Of a stretch of 64,000 bases of DNA, positions 16,960 to 25,074 are shown one piece after another. A program made the position numbers and the translations under genes. Positions within the stretch are counted from its first letter, which is position 1, and each line of letters starts with the position of its first letter. This DNA is from Fimbriimonas planktonicus (GTDB lineage Bacteria > Armatimonadota > Fimbriimonadia > Fimbriimonadales > Fimbriimonadaceae), in contig OZ248539.1 of the NCBI GenBank assembly GCA_965234685.1, positions 434,001-498,000 on the forward strand, written 5' to 3'. The notes beneath the pieces are model-generated. The model worked only from the letters and a program-made list of their open reading frames with translations, ran no database searches and was not told the DNA's origin.

Positions 16960-17418
16960 ATGCCAGCACAGATTCACGAGTATCCGGTCCTTGCCCATTG
17001 GGTAGGTGGTCGCGACGGCCAAGGCGACCTCACTCCCCAAACGAGCGGAAAGACCATTCCGATTAATGTTCCACCCGAGTTTATGGGACCTGGTGGAGAA
17101 ACAAACCCCGAAGAGCTTCTAACCAGCGCGGTTACCGGGTGCTACAGCATCACCTTCGGCATCATCGCGGCAAACCGAAAGCTACCGGTTACGTCTATCA
17201 CCGTGAATGCGCTTGGCGAGGTCGAGCAGAATGGCGCGTCTTTCAAGTACCGAAAGCTCACCCTGCGACCGCAGATTGAAGTGTCAGCGGATGCTACCGA
17301 TGAGCAGATTCAGCAGACTTTGGACTTCGCTCACAAGGCCGATGCGTACTGCATCGTAACGAATGCCGTGCGTGGAAATGTCGAAATTCTGATAGAACCA
17401 ACGGTTATACGAAAATAG
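16960..17418 (+). CDS. OsmC-family peroxidase
   Basis: A 152-residue OsmC/Ohr-type protein that reduces organic hydroperoxides through two cysteines, usually with lipoyl or thiol partners. Cys61 lies in TSAVTGCYSITFG and Cys131 in ADAYCIVTNAV, the two conserved positions. The N-terminal beta hairpin (ARWVGGRDGQG-like) and the GGETNPEELLTSA motif match the OsmC branch. Cytoplasmic. It follows the perfect hairpin, so it may rely on its own promoter, which I could not identify with confidence. Confidence 0.85.
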   Translation: MPAQIHEYPVLAHWVGGRDGQGDLTPQTSGKTIPINVPPEFMGPGGETNPEELLTSAVTGCYSITFGIIAANRKLPVTSITVNALGEVEQNGASFKYRKLTLRPQIEVSADATDEQIQQTLDFAHKADAYCIVTNAVRGNVEILIEPTVIRK

Positions 17419-17489
17419 ATAGATTAGGGGCCGAGAGTCCCGCTTTGGTGTTACTGTAGTGCTACTTAGACGTCCTATAAGGTGAAGCC

Positions 17490-17984
17490 ATGGCAAAGAA
17501 GAACAAGATCGTTGGTCCCATTCTAGTAGGCGCTGGAATCATGGTCGCGATTGGTTTTTCCGTGGCTGCCCTTCGACCGCAGGTCGCGATGGGCTTAGCG
17601 GATCGTGCGTTAGAAGTGATTGGCGTCCACAACGTGATGGGCTACAAGACGTTCAGCTTTGATGCCGTTGCCCTGAAGCGCAAGTTCACCACGTACGGCG
17701 ACTTGAACGCGATGCCATTCAAGAGCGAAGGTGAGGTCGCGGTGGAGGTCTCCGAAGTTCCTCAGGAGATCCCCGCCACCCTCTACCAAACAATTGCCAA
17801 CTGGGAGCGCCTCGACGAACGCTTGTCGCTGGAAAAGATGGCGGCAAAGGTTCCCGGTCACATGCAGAACCATGTCTTGCTCCGTGCGCGGATCGAGAAG
17901 CCATCGACCGTAAAGGCTAAATCCGCCTGGTCGGATCCGGTAATCGTCTGGGTCGGTCCGAAGAACCAAGCCGCAAAGAAGTAA
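17490..17984 (+). CDS. Membrane-anchored protein with a shared C-terminal domain (A)
   Basis: A 164-residue protein with one N-terminal membrane segment (about residues 8-28) and an extracytoplasmic or periplasmic remainder. The C-terminal 60 residues contain NW-x17-P-x10-RAR-x12-WS. The same motif with identical spacing occurs in the next gene (18040), so the two are distant paralogs. The V-x-x-RAR ... W-S pattern recalls a fibronectin type III-like strand arrangement, but that is inference. AAGGTG precedes the ATG by 7 bases as a ribosome-binding site. Confidence 0.7.
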   Translation: MAKKNKIVGPILVGAGIMVAIGFSVAALRPQVAMGLADRALEVIGVHNVMGYKTFSFDAVALKRKFTTYGDLNAMPFKSEGEVAVEVSEVPQEIPATLYQTIANWERLDERLSLEKMAAKVPGHMQNHVLLRARIEKPSTVKAKSAWSDPVIVWVGPKNQAAKK

Positions 17985-17995
17985 GCGTCACTCAT

Positions 17996-18018
17996 TTTCG
18001 TGACACGAAATTTTCTTT
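17996..18018 (+). terminator. Short terminator-like hairpin
   Basis: TTTCG (17996-18000) pairs with CGAAA (18006-18010), followed by TTTTCTTT. The stem is only 5 bp (7 if the loop closes to a single base), so this is a weak candidate between the two paralogous genes. Confidence 0.35.
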
Positions 18019-18027
18019 ACGTTCCGT

Positions 18028-18033
18028 TAAAGT
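18028..18033 (+). promoter_or_regulatory. Probable -10 element of the 18040 gene
   Basis: TAAAGT lies 6 bases before the ATG at 18040, the leaderless-type arrangement. Confidence 0.5.
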
Positions 18034-18039
18034 GAGCCT

Positions 18040-18486
18040 ATGGCAAGGTTTTCGGCCGGATATGCACGTTGGATCGTGCTCGGACTCGTTTCTCCAATGG
18101 CCGCAGCGGTGCTCGGGTTCATCACTCTCAGCATGGCGATGCCGAAGACCCTGAACATCATCGCGCAAGAAGATCCGAAGAAGCCGTTGCCAGCCCTCGA
18201 CTTCGCTGCGGTGAATCGAAACGGTCGTCTCGAGGTCGCAGAACTCGGAACCGCGATCAAGAGCACAAACGGTCAGTTCATCGTTGCCATCGATGTTGCG
18301 AACAGCACCTGCCGTCCTGGCAATTGGCGAAGAATTGAGAGCTCGCTCGCGCAGCTCAGCGGCGGAGTTCGACTGCCCCATGACTTTTACCGGGATAGCC
18401 GCGTTCGAGCTCGCTTGCTCAACTCCAAGACTATGGAACCCCTCACCGAGTGGTCCAAAATCAGTTCCGTTCGGAACGTGAACTAA
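18040..18486 (+). CDS. Membrane-anchored protein with a shared C-terminal domain (B)
   Basis: A 148-residue protein with one N-terminal membrane segment (about 12-33). Its C-terminal half carries NWRRIESSL ... LP ... VRARL ... EWS, matching the preceding gene at NW, P, RAR and WS with the same 19-, 13- and 17-residue intervals and no gaps. The middle (FIVAIDVANST) differs. No known family recognised. The upstream gene, the same topology and the shared domain argue for an old tandem duplication and perhaps a joint role at the membrane. Confidence 0.7.
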   Translation: MARFSAGYARWIVLGLVSPMAAAVLGFITLSMAMPKTLNIIAQEDPKKPLPALDFAAVNRNGRLEVAELGTAIKSTNGQFIVAIDVANSTCRPGNWRRIESSLAQLSGGVRLPHDFYRDSRVRARLLNSKTMEPLTEWSKISSVRNVN

Positions 18487-18531
18487 GCCTCACCGTCCCA
18501 GTTTTCGGCCCGCCAAAAGGTAAAACGGGCC

Positions 18532-19326
18532 ATGCGAAGAAAACTTGTTGTCGGCAACTGGAAGATGAACATGACCCGGGCCGAGGCCGCGGCTTGTGTG
18601 GAAACCTTTGTCGAGCAAGTAAGTGCGGGCCAGGAAGCCGATGTTGCGATTTGCCCTCCGTTCCTCGCAATTTCGGTGGTTCACGACCTACTGAAGAAGA
18701 CCCAGATCAAAACCGGCGCGCAGGACGTTTTCTGGGCTGAGAAAGGCGCCTTCACGGGCAGCGTGAGCGCAAGCATGCTTGCCGATGCCGGCGTATCCTT
18801 CTGCATCGTCGGTCACAGCGAAACGCGCGGCCGATTTGGAAAGCTTGAAGTTCCTGCCGAAACCACGGGCTATTTCGCTGAAACGGACCTGACGGTCAAC
18901 CTGAAAACGAAAGCCCTCCTTGAGCGCGGCATCTCTCCAATTCTCTGTGTCGGCGAAACGCTATCTGAGCGCGAGGGCCTCCAAACCGACAACGTTATCC
19001 AGGCTCAGCTCAAGGCTGGTCTAGACGGGATCGATGGAGCGGAGTTCGCCGAAGGTGTCATCGCATACGAACCGGTTTGGGCAATCGGTACGGGCATGAC
19101 CTGTGACTCTCCCGAGGCAAGCCGAGTTTGTGGCATGATTCGCGCCACGTTGGCCGAGATTTGGGACGAGGATGCCGCTAGCCGCGTTAGGATCCTTTAC
19201 GGTGGTAGCGTGAAGGGCGCAAACGCTCACGAGCTGTTCGCGCAACCAGACATTGACGGCGGGCTCGTCGGTGGCGCTAGCCTCGTGGCAGACGAATTTC
19301 ATCGCATTGTCGCCGCGGCAAAGTAA
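18532..19326 (+). CDS. tpiA: Triosephosphate isomerase with an inserted loop
   Basis: A 264-residue glycolytic enzyme interconverting dihydroxyacetone phosphate and glyceraldehyde 3-phosphate. Active-site residues are Lys11 (GNWKMN), His95 (CIVGHSE) and Glu180 (AYEPVWAIGTG), with the phosphate loop YGGSVKGAN and GGLVGGASL. Between GHSE and the FAETD motif there are about 13 extra residues (roughly 99-112) compared with the common GHSERR-x-x-FGETD arrangement, and a threonine replaces the arginine after Glu97. TAAAAC lies 5 bases before the ATG. Despite the insertion all catalytic residues are present. Confidence 0.95.
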   Translation: MRRKLVVGNWKMNMTRAEAAACVETFVEQVSAGQEADVAICPPFLAISVVHDLLKKTQIKTGAQDVFWAEKGAFTGSVSASMLADAGVSFCIVGHSETRGRFGKLEVPAETTGYFAETDLTVNLKTKALLERGISPILCVGETLSEREGLQTDNVIQAQLKAGLDGIDGAEFAEGVIAYEPVWAIGTGMTCDSPEASRVCGMIRATLAEIWDEDAASRVRILYGGSVKGANAHELFAQPDIDGGLVGGASLVADEFHRIVAAAK

Positions 19327-19348
19327 TGCCGGCCGGCTTGAATTCGTC

Positions 19349-19354
19349 TAACCT
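19349..19354 (+). promoter_or_regulatory. Probable -10 element of the GH16 gene
   Basis: TAACCT lies 6 bases before the GTG at 19361. The same hexamer precedes the M20 peptidase, alcohol dehydrogenase and nitroreductase genes. Confidence 0.5.
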
Positions 19355-19360
19355 GATACC

Positions 19361-20200
19361 GTGTTAAGTATCGCCGTCGTATTAACCGCCGTCATGTCAA
19401 TCCAAGATCCAAGCCAAGCTCAGGGGCTCAGTGGCAAGTCCGACACCGCCATCGTGCGCCAGCCGTTTGATCCGAAGAAGTGGAAGCTGGCCTGGAACGA
19501 CGAATTTGATGTTCCGGGACTTCCTAATTCCAGCCGGTGGGACTACGAGGAAGGGTACATCCGCAACAACGAGGCGCAGTACTACACCAAGGGACGAAAA
19601 GAAAACGCGCGCGTAGAGGGCGGAAAGCTCATCATCAATGCGCTGAAGGACAACTGGAACGGAAAGCCCATCACCTCCGCGAGTTTGGTCACGAAAGGTA
19701 AGCGGGAGTTCCTCTATGGCCGCATTGAAGCCAGGGCAAAGATTCCGACCGGAAAAGGAACTTGGCCCGCGATTTGGACACTCGGAACCAACATCGGACA
19801 AGTTGGCTGGCCGACTTGCGGTGAGCTAGACATCCTCGAGAACGTCGGCTTCGACCCAGATCGCGTCCACGCAAACATCCACGTGAAGACCTTCAATCAC
19901 ACGAAGGGCACCGGAAAAGGGAACAACATGCTCGTTGAGAAGCCGTATGAGGGCTTCCACATTTACGCGCTGGAGTGGTATCCAGACCGGATTGACTTCT
20001 TCTTTGACGACAAGAAGTACTTCACCTTCCGAAAAGAGGCGAGCTACACGAACGCAGAATGGCCGTTCGACAAGCCGCAGTACCTCATCTTGAACCTCGC
20101 CATTGGCGGCGCGTGGGGTGGAGCGCAGGGGATTGACGATTCGAAGTTCCCTCACCAATACGAGATTGAATACGTTCGATACTACGAACCCGTGAAGTAA
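19361..20200 (+). CDS. Secreted glycoside hydrolase family 16 (beta-glucanase type)
   Basis: A 279-residue protein from a GTG start, with a signal peptide (MLSIAVVLTAVMSIQ) and a GH16 jelly roll. The catalytic signature is GELDILEN: Glu155 nucleophile, Asp157 helper, Glu160 acid/base. Aromatic substrate-cleft residues occur in WDYEEGYIRNNEAQYYT. The family cleaves beta-1,3 or mixed-linkage beta-glucans, laminarin and related glycans; the exact substrate is not readable. Exported, presumably for polysaccharide use. It overlaps the thioesterase start by 1 base (TAATG). Confidence 0.92.
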   Translation: MLSIAVVLTAVMSIQDPSQAQGLSGKSDTAIVRQPFDPKKWKLAWNDEFDVPGLPNSSRWDYEEGYIRNNEAQYYTKGRKENARVEGGKLIINALKDNWNGKPITSASLVTKGKREFLYGRIEARAKIPTGKGTWPAIWTLGTNIGQVGWPTCGELDILENVGFDPDRVHANIHVKTFNHTKGTGKGNNMLVEKPYEGFHIYALEWYPDRIDFFFDDKKYFTFRKEASYTNAEWPFDKPQYLILNLAIGGAWGGAQGIDDSKFPHQYEIEYVRYYEPVK

Positions 20201-20727
20201 TGGAAGCCGTAACTGCCGCCTCGACCCGCACCGTCATGAGCCAGATCATGACGCCAGACGACGCCAACTTCTTAGGTAAGGTGTTTGGCGGCAAGTTACT
20301 CTCCCTGATCGACCTTTGCGCCTACACCACGGCGGCTCGGTTCAGCGGGGAAGTCTGCGTCACCGCCAGCTTTGATCGCGTCGACTTTCTCGAGCCGATC
20401 GAAGTGGGTGACGTCGTGACAATGGCGGGAGAAGTCTCGTTTGTCGGCCGTACCTCGGTGGAAGTGACCATCGAGGTGTACGCGGAGAACATCCTCAAGC
20501 GAACCAAGCGCCATACGAACACGGCCCGGGTTACTATGGTTGCCATCCGGGACGGAAAGCCGGTTGCGGTGCCGAAGCTGATTTGCGAGGATCGCGATGA
20601 GAAAATCCGCTTCCTCGCCGGTCGTTACCGCCGAGAACTCCGACCTAAGTACACCGAAGAACGTGAGAGATACGCAGAGAGTCTTGCGAAGCTGAGCGAT
20701 GCTGAGCTTGACGAACTCCTGAAGTAG
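20200..20727 (+). CDS. Acyl-CoA thioesterase (hotdog fold)
   Basis: A 175-residue single-hotdog protein of the YciA/BACH type. The N-terminal signature STRTVMSQIMTPDDANFLGKVFGG is characteristic: the catalytic aspartate or asparagine lies in DDAN and the helix begins at GGKLLSLIDLC. Strands GDVVTMAGEVSFVGRTSVEV follow. The C-terminus is a charged helix. It hydrolyses acyl-CoA in the cytoplasm; chain length is unknown. Its ATG overlaps the GH16 stop by 1 base, so translation may be coupled although the functions do not obviously relate. Confidence 0.9.
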   Translation: MEAVTAASTRTVMSQIMTPDDANFLGKVFGGKLLSLIDLCAYTTAARFSGEVCVTASFDRVDFLEPIEVGDVVTMAGEVSFVGRTSVEVTIEVYAENILKRTKRHTNTARVTMVAIRDGKPVAVPKLICEDRDEKIRFLAGRYRRELRPKYTEERERYAESLAKLSDAELDELLK

Positions 20728-20770
20728 GACCAACCGCACAAATAGTTTCCCCTTTTTGCGCCTTCCGTCG

Positions 20771-20776
20771 TACAAT
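20771..20776 (+). promoter_or_regulatory. Probable -10 element of the 20783 gene
   Basis: TACAAT lies 6 bases before the ATG at 20783, one of the clearest leaderless-type promoters in the window. Confidence 0.55.
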
Positions 20777-20782
20777 TCCCTA

Positions 20783-21370
20783 ATGGGGATAAGGATTCCG
20801 GCGGGACCAGCGTTGGCGGTAGCGATAGCACTGGTAGCGTTCGGCTACATGTACTATCAGTTAAAGGGATCTGGCGGTGAGACCGCAAATTACGCCATCT
20901 CCTACGATGAGCCAAAAGGCTGGGACCCGGTACCGCACGGTCCGCAGACTCTTTTCCTGTACAAGCACCCCAAGACGGGCTTATTGCTTCGAGGTGCCCA
21001 GAATCAAGTCGTCTCCGATGTGAATCCCACCCCTGAGCTGGATAGCCGCGGCATGGCTCAGTACTACATCGACCGAACCAAAGAGAACCTTCCGAACTGG
21101 AAAGCTGAACTGGCCGGAGAAGTCGCCGCAGATGGCGTGAAGTTCAATCTCATCCGCCGATCACGAAACGGCAAGACCGTCGTTACCGCATTCGGCGTCC
21201 GTGGGAACACCACGTTGATTGTCAGCTTGAGTGGCGCGGACGATGAACAGAAGAGCATCGATAGTGGCGGTATGGAATTCCTGCGCGACTATGTCGGTCA
21301 AGTCTCGTTCGCCAAAGCAGACCCACTGAAACGATCTCCGACCGCGTCAATTCCGGCGATCATGCGATAA
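20783..21370 (+). CDS. Membrane-anchored protein of unknown function
   Basis: A 195-residue protein with an N-terminal membrane anchor (about residues 7-24), then a soluble domain with YAISYDEPKGW, LFLYKHPKTGLLLRGAQNQVV and VVTAFGVRGNTTLIVSLSG. The pattern of an amphipathic sandwich with a late VSLSG strand resembles PsbP/DcrB-like stress proteins, but I cannot assign it. An upstream GTG/ATG at 20756 is in frame, yet the -10-like TACAAT immediately before 20783 supports the later start. It converges on the ATP synthase operon. Confidence 0.65.
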   Translation: MGIRIPAGPALAVAIALVAFGYMYYQLKGSGGETANYAISYDEPKGWDPVPHGPQTLFLYKHPKTGLLLRGAQNQVVSDVNPTPELDSRGMAQYYIDRTKENLPNWKAELAGEVAADGVKFNLIRRSRNGKTVVTAFGVRGNTTLIVSLSGADDEQKSIDSGGMEFLRDYVGQVSFAKADPLKRSPTASIPAIMR

Positions 21371-21403
21371 AAAAAGGCGGCTGGACTTTGCAGTCCAGCC
21401 GCC
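21368..21403 (-). terminator. Intrinsic terminator of the ATP synthase operon
   Basis: GGCGGCTGGACT pairs perfectly with AGTCCAGCCGCC around TTGC. On the minus strand the stem is followed directly by seven T, making a textbook terminator 17 bases after atpG. It may also stop transcription from the convergent 20783 gene. Confidence 0.9.
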
Positions 21404-21419
21404 CGTTTCAACCGTGCTC

Positions 21420-22277
21420 TTAGTTCTTAAGCGCTTCGGCGCCACCGACGATTTCGAGAATCTGGGTGGTGATGCTCGCTTGGCGAACGCGGTTCGCTTC
21501 GAGCGTGAGGCTCTTGATCATCTTTCCGGCGTTGTCGGTTGCACCGGTCATTGCCGTCATTCGGGCACCGAACTCAGATGCCGTACCTTCCAAGAGAGAC
21601 TGCCAAACCAGGGTCTGGAAGTATCGAGGAAGCAAGGTGTCCAACAGCGTGTCGGCATCTGGCTCAAACTGCACATCGCCGGCGCTCTTGGTTTCCGTGG
21701 CCGTTGGAGGCTCAATCGGCAGCAACTGCGTGATTTGCGGTACCTGCCGAATGGCGGAATAGAACTTGGCGTAGCAGACGAAAACGGCGTCGACTTCGCC
21801 CGATTCGTACAAGTTGCGTGCCGTTCGGGTTACTTCAATCGCGTTTGCTAGGGTCGCTCCACTGCTCGGCACGGATAGGTTATGAACCACGTCGTAGCCA
21901 CGTCGAGAGAAGAACTGATTGCCCTTCTTTCCAACCGTTAGGAGGGTTACCGGAACCGATTCCTCACGAATAAACTCGGCGGTTTTTCGGATCAGAGATG
22001 TGTTGTACGCACCAGCAAGGCCTCGGTCGGAGGTGATGATGATGAGGCAAATCTTCTTGACCTCTCGCTTCTCCATCAGCGGGTGCGGAGGAAGCTCGCC
22101 ACTTGAGCTTAGGCTTTCCATGACGTCTTTCAGCTTGTCGGCATAGGGCCGGGCTTCGAGTACTCGGTCGGTAGCGCGTTTCAAACGCGCAGCGGCGACC
22201 AGCTTCATCGCTTTCGTGATTTGCTGGATATTCTTTGCCGCTTTGATCCGGCTGCGAATCTGCTTTAAGGTTGCCAT
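21420..22277 (-). CDS. atpG: F1F0 ATP synthase gamma subunit
   Basis: The 285-residue rotor shaft of the F1 head. The N-terminal helix MATLKQIRSRIKAAKNIQQITKAM and the C-terminal helix with ARMTAMTGATDNA and the RQASITTQILEIVGGAEAL stretch are the two conserved coiled-coil strands. ICLIIITSDRGLAGAYN is the Rossmann-like middle. Last gene of the operon; a strong terminator follows instead of atpD and atpC. Confidence 0.97.
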   Translation of the reverse strand: MATLKQIRSRIKAAKNIQQITKAMKLVAAARLKRATDRVLEARPYADKLKDVMESLSSSGELPPHPLMEKREVKKICLIIITSDRGLAGAYNTSLIRKTAEFIREESVPVTLLTVGKKGNQFFSRRGYDVVHNLSVPSSGATLANAIEVTRTARNLYESGEVDAVFVCYAKFYSAIRQVPQITQLLPIEPPTATETKSAGDVQFEPDADTLLDTLLPRYFQTLVWQSLLEGTASEFGARMTAMTGATDNAGKMIKSLTLEANRVRQASITTQILEIVGGAEALKN

Positions 22278-22298
22278 CTACAGATAATCAGGGTAGTT

Positions 22299-22317
22299 GC
22301 CCCGGCGTTGCCGGGGC
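22299..22317 (-). promoter_or_regulatory. Intercistronic hairpin between atpA and atpG
   Basis: GCCCCGGC pairs perfectly with GCCGGGGC around a GTT loop in the 47-base gap between atpA and atpG. Such hairpins can protect or partially terminate transcripts; no T-run follows. Confidence 0.45.
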
Positions 22318-22324
22318 GAAACGG

Positions 22325-23851
22325 TTACTTGAAGGAAGCCTTGAACTCGAGAACGGCTTTCTTGAGAGTTTCTTCGGTGTCCTTTCCGAGTGCCTTCGTG
22401 GTTCGAACGGTTTCGATCACATCGGGGTACTTGTCGTGGACGAAAGCCTGGAGGCCCGCTTCGAACGACTTAACCTGCTCGTTGGAGAGATCGTCGAGCA
22501 CACCCAAACTTCCGGAGAAGATCGAGATGATCTGGTCGATAACCGCCATCGGCGAAGCAAGGTCCTGCTTCAGCAACTCGGTGAGTCGCTGACCGCGGAT
22601 GAGCTGCTGCTGGGTGGCTTTATCCAAGTCCGAAGCGAACTGCGCGAAGGCAGCAACGTCTCGGTACTGGGCCATTTCAAGCTTCAACTTACCGGCTACG
22701 GACTTCATCGCCTTGATCTGAGCGTTTCCACCAACTCGGCTAACCGAAATACCGACGTTAACGGCAGGTCGGATACCGGCGAAGAAGAGGTCGGGTTCGA
22801 GATAGATCTGACCGTCCGTGATCGAAATAACGTTGGTCGGAATGTAAGCCGAAACGTCTCCCTGCTGGGTTTCGATGATCGGAAGTGCGGTGAGCGATCC
22901 GCCGCCATTCTCGTCGGACATCTTTGCCGCTCGCTCCAGAAGTCGCGAGTGCAGGTAGAAGACGTCTCCCGGATAGGCTTCTCGTCCTGGCGGACGTCGA
23001 AGAAGAAGCGACAGGGCTCGGTAAGCCTGAGCGTGCTTACTCAAGTCATCGTAGATGACCAGAGCGTGCATGCCGTTGTCTCGATAGTACTCGCCAATCG
23101 TGGCACCGGCGAACGGAGCAAGGTACTGCATCGCGTTCGATTCGGCAGCGGAGGCAACAACAACCGTGGTGTATTCCATGGCGCCGAACTCGGTGAGAGT
23201 CTGGACAACACGGGCAACGTTTGCCATCTTCTGTCCACAGGCGACATAGATGCAGTAGACCGGCGAGCCGCCTGGCTCGTGGGTCTGCTTCTGGTTGAGA
23301 ATCGTATCGACGCAGATCGAAGTCTTTCCGGTCTGTCGGTCTCCGATAACGAGTTCTCGCTGACCGCGACCGATCGGAATCATGGCGTCGATGGCCTTGA
23401 TACCGGTCTGAAGTGGTTCGGTAACGGGCTGTCGTTCGATAACGCCCGGTGCGAGCGTTTCGATCAGTCGGAAACTGTCGGAAGCGATTTCGCCCTTGTT
23501 GTCGATCGGCTGGCCGAGCGAGTTGACAACTCGTCCGAGCAGGCCCTTACCGACAGGAATTTCGATAATTCGGCCGGTCTCTCGAACGGGGTCGCCTTCC
23601 TTGATCTGCGTGTCGTCGCCGATGATAACGGCGCCGATGGACTGCTCTTCAAGGTTGAGGGCGAGGCCCATAATGCCGTCGGGGAACTCAAGAAGTTCTC
23701 CCATCTGACAGTTTGGCAAGCCGTAAACACGTGCGATGCCGTCGCCAACTTGGATGACGGTACCAACGTGTTCGGTATCGACTTTCTTCTCAAACTTTTC
23801 AAGTTCGGCACGAAGAATGCCTGTAATCTCTTCGGGTCTAATGCTGGCCAT
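22325..23851 (-). CDS. atpA: F1F0 ATP synthase alpha subunit
   Basis: A 508-residue subunit of the F1 hexamer that binds nucleotide at the non-catalytic sites and lends the arginine finger to the beta subunit. The Walker A motif is GDRQTGKTSICVDTI, IPTNVISITDGQIYLEPDLF follows, and PAVNVGISVSRVGG contains the arginine finger. The N-terminal barrel has VGTVIQVGDGIARVYG. Full length. Very strong ribosome-independent spacing: 13 bases after atpH. Confidence 0.98.
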   Translation of the reverse strand: MASIRPEEITGILRAELEKFEKKVDTEHVGTVIQVGDGIARVYGLPNCQMGELLEFPDGIMGLALNLEEQSIGAVIIGDDTQIKEGDPVRETGRIIEIPVGKGLLGRVVNSLGQPIDNKGEIASDSFRLIETLAPGVIERQPVTEPLQTGIKAIDAMIPIGRGQRELVIGDRQTGKTSICVDTILNQKQTHEPGGSPVYCIYVACGQKMANVARVVQTLTEFGAMEYTTVVVASAAESNAMQYLAPFAGATIGEYYRDNGMHALVIYDDLSKHAQAYRALSLLLRRPPGREAYPGDVFYLHSRLLERAAKMSDENGGGSLTALPIIETQQGDVSAYIPTNVISITDGQIYLEPDLFFAGIRPAVNVGISVSRVGGNAQIKAMKSVAGKLKLEMAQYRDVAAFAQFASDLDKATQQQLIRGQRLTELLKQDLASPMAVIDQIISIFSGSLGVLDDLSNEQVKSFEAGLQAFVHDKYPDVIETVRTTKALGKDTEETLKKAVLEFKASFK

Positions 23852-23864
23852 TGAGTTTCTCTGA

Positions 23865-24419
23865 TTAGCTCTGCTTCAAAAGCTCATAGCGCAATTTCTC
23901 GCGCAACTTGCCGATGGATCCGCGGACGGTGCCATCTAAAACGTAGTTGTCGTAAGCGACCTTCACTCCGCCAATAACGCGGACGTCGGTCACAAACTCG
24001 GGTTCGATCTTCTTCTTGATCCGCAATTCCACCTTTTCGACCAGGGCAACTTTCTGCTCTGGCGTGAGGGGCTCGCGGGAAGTGACGGTGGCAAAGACGA
24101 TGCCGTCTTCGCTTCGTCGAAGCTTGACGAACTCGGCGTGTACAGATTCGAGGTCGGCTTCTCGTCCTCGCTCGATCATGAGTCGAAGGACTTGCATGGT
24201 CAAGCTAGTGACTTTGTCGCCGAACACGTTCTGGAAAATCGTGGTTTTGTCATCCCGTCCGACAAGCGGGGTCATGGTGAAATGTCGGAATTCCGGGTTG
24301 CTTCGAAGCGCATCGACGACTGCTCCGAGGTCGGTTTCGACCGCTCGGACCATTTCGCCTGCTCGGGCGGCTTGGAAAAGCGCACCGGCGTATCTTCGGG
24401 CAACGCGAGAATCGATCAC
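23865..24419 (-). CDS. atpH: F1F0 ATP synthase delta subunit
   Basis: The 184-residue subunit that joins the top of F1 to the b stalk (OSCP-type). The N-terminal six-helix bundle starts SRVARRYAGALFQAA. The C-terminal part contains FVTDVRVIGGVKVAYDNYVLDGTVRGSIGKL, of which the IGG and VLDGT segments are family marks. It starts 2 bases after atpF, so translation is probably coupled. Confidence 0.95.
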   Translation of the reverse strand: MIDSRVARRYAGALFQAARAGEMVRAVETDLGAVVDALRSNPEFRHFTMTPLVGRDDKTTIFQNVFGDKVTSLTMQVLRLMIERGREADLESVHAEFVKLRRSEDGIVFATVTSREPLTPEQKVALVEKVELRIKKKIEPEFVTDVRVIGGVKVAYDNYVLDGTVRGSIGKLREKLRYELLKQS

Positions 24420-24421
24420 GG

Positions 24422-25051
24422 TTAGGCGACCACCTCTACGGAATTGATGTAGTCGTCAACGAGACGTCGGTTTCGCTCGCTGTCCATGTTCTCGCCAACA
24501 ACCTTTTCGGCTGCGGCAAGCGCCAGGTCGACAACATGGGTTCGAAGTTCGACAAGCACTTTCTGCTTCTCGGCTTCGATTTCGGCCGTTGCTTGCTGCA
24601 CGAGCGCATCGGCTCGGGTCGCGGCTTCCGCCATCAGGCTGCTTCGCAAATTCTGAGCTTCGCGAATCTGGCTCTGAATCTGTTCGCGAGCGTTAGCTTC
24701 GCTTTCGGCGAGCCGTCGGTCGTAGTCAGATTTCATTCGTTCCATTTCGGTTCGAAGGTTCTCTGCTTCCGTGAAGGTTCGCTCCAAGTCGCTGTTTCGC
24801 TCTTGGATGGCATCCTGCAGCGGCTTAATGAAGAACGACTTGATGACCGGGAAAAGGATCAAGAACACGCCGATGGTGCCGATGGTCTTTCCGAAGTCAA
24901 GCGGAATTCCTTGGCCTTCAAGGGTTTCCTGAATGCCGCCTACTCCAAGTGCTTTCGCATTCAAGGAGAGGTAGGTGCCGCCCACCATGAGTACCGCACC
25001 AATGATGATGCCGACTATGGGTGATCCCGATGATTTTTGTTCGTTACTCAT
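24422..25051 (-). CDS. atpF: F1F0 ATP synthase b subunit with an N-terminal extension
   Basis: A 209-residue peripheral stalk subunit. The canonical membrane segment followed by PLQDAIQERNSDLERTF starts near residue 53 and leads into a long alpha-helical coiled coil. Ahead of it lie about 45 extra residues with a second hydrophobic stretch (IVGIIIGAVLMVGGTYLSL). Typical b subunits have about 155-175 residues and a single membrane helix, so this one either has two or begins with a cleaved signal. No internal start would give the usual form. Confidence 0.93.
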   Translation of the reverse strand: MSNEQKSSGSPIVGIIIGAVLMVGGTYLSLNAKALGVGGIQETLEGQGIPLDFGKTIGTIGVFLILFPVIKSFFIKPLQDAIQERNSDLERTFTEAENLRTEMERMKSDYDRRLAESEANAREQIQSQIREAQNLRSSLMAEAATRADALVQQATAEIEAEKQKVLVELRTHVVDLALAAAEKVVGENMDSERNRRLVDDYINSVEVVA

Positions 25052-25074
25052 GAACCGCTTTCGTGATTAAGGGT

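Noticed and set aside
22271..23854. A 527-codon open frame on the plus strand opposite atpA
   Set aside because: It is the exact antisense of a highly conserved ATP synthase gene, has no recognisable motif and arises from codon bias.
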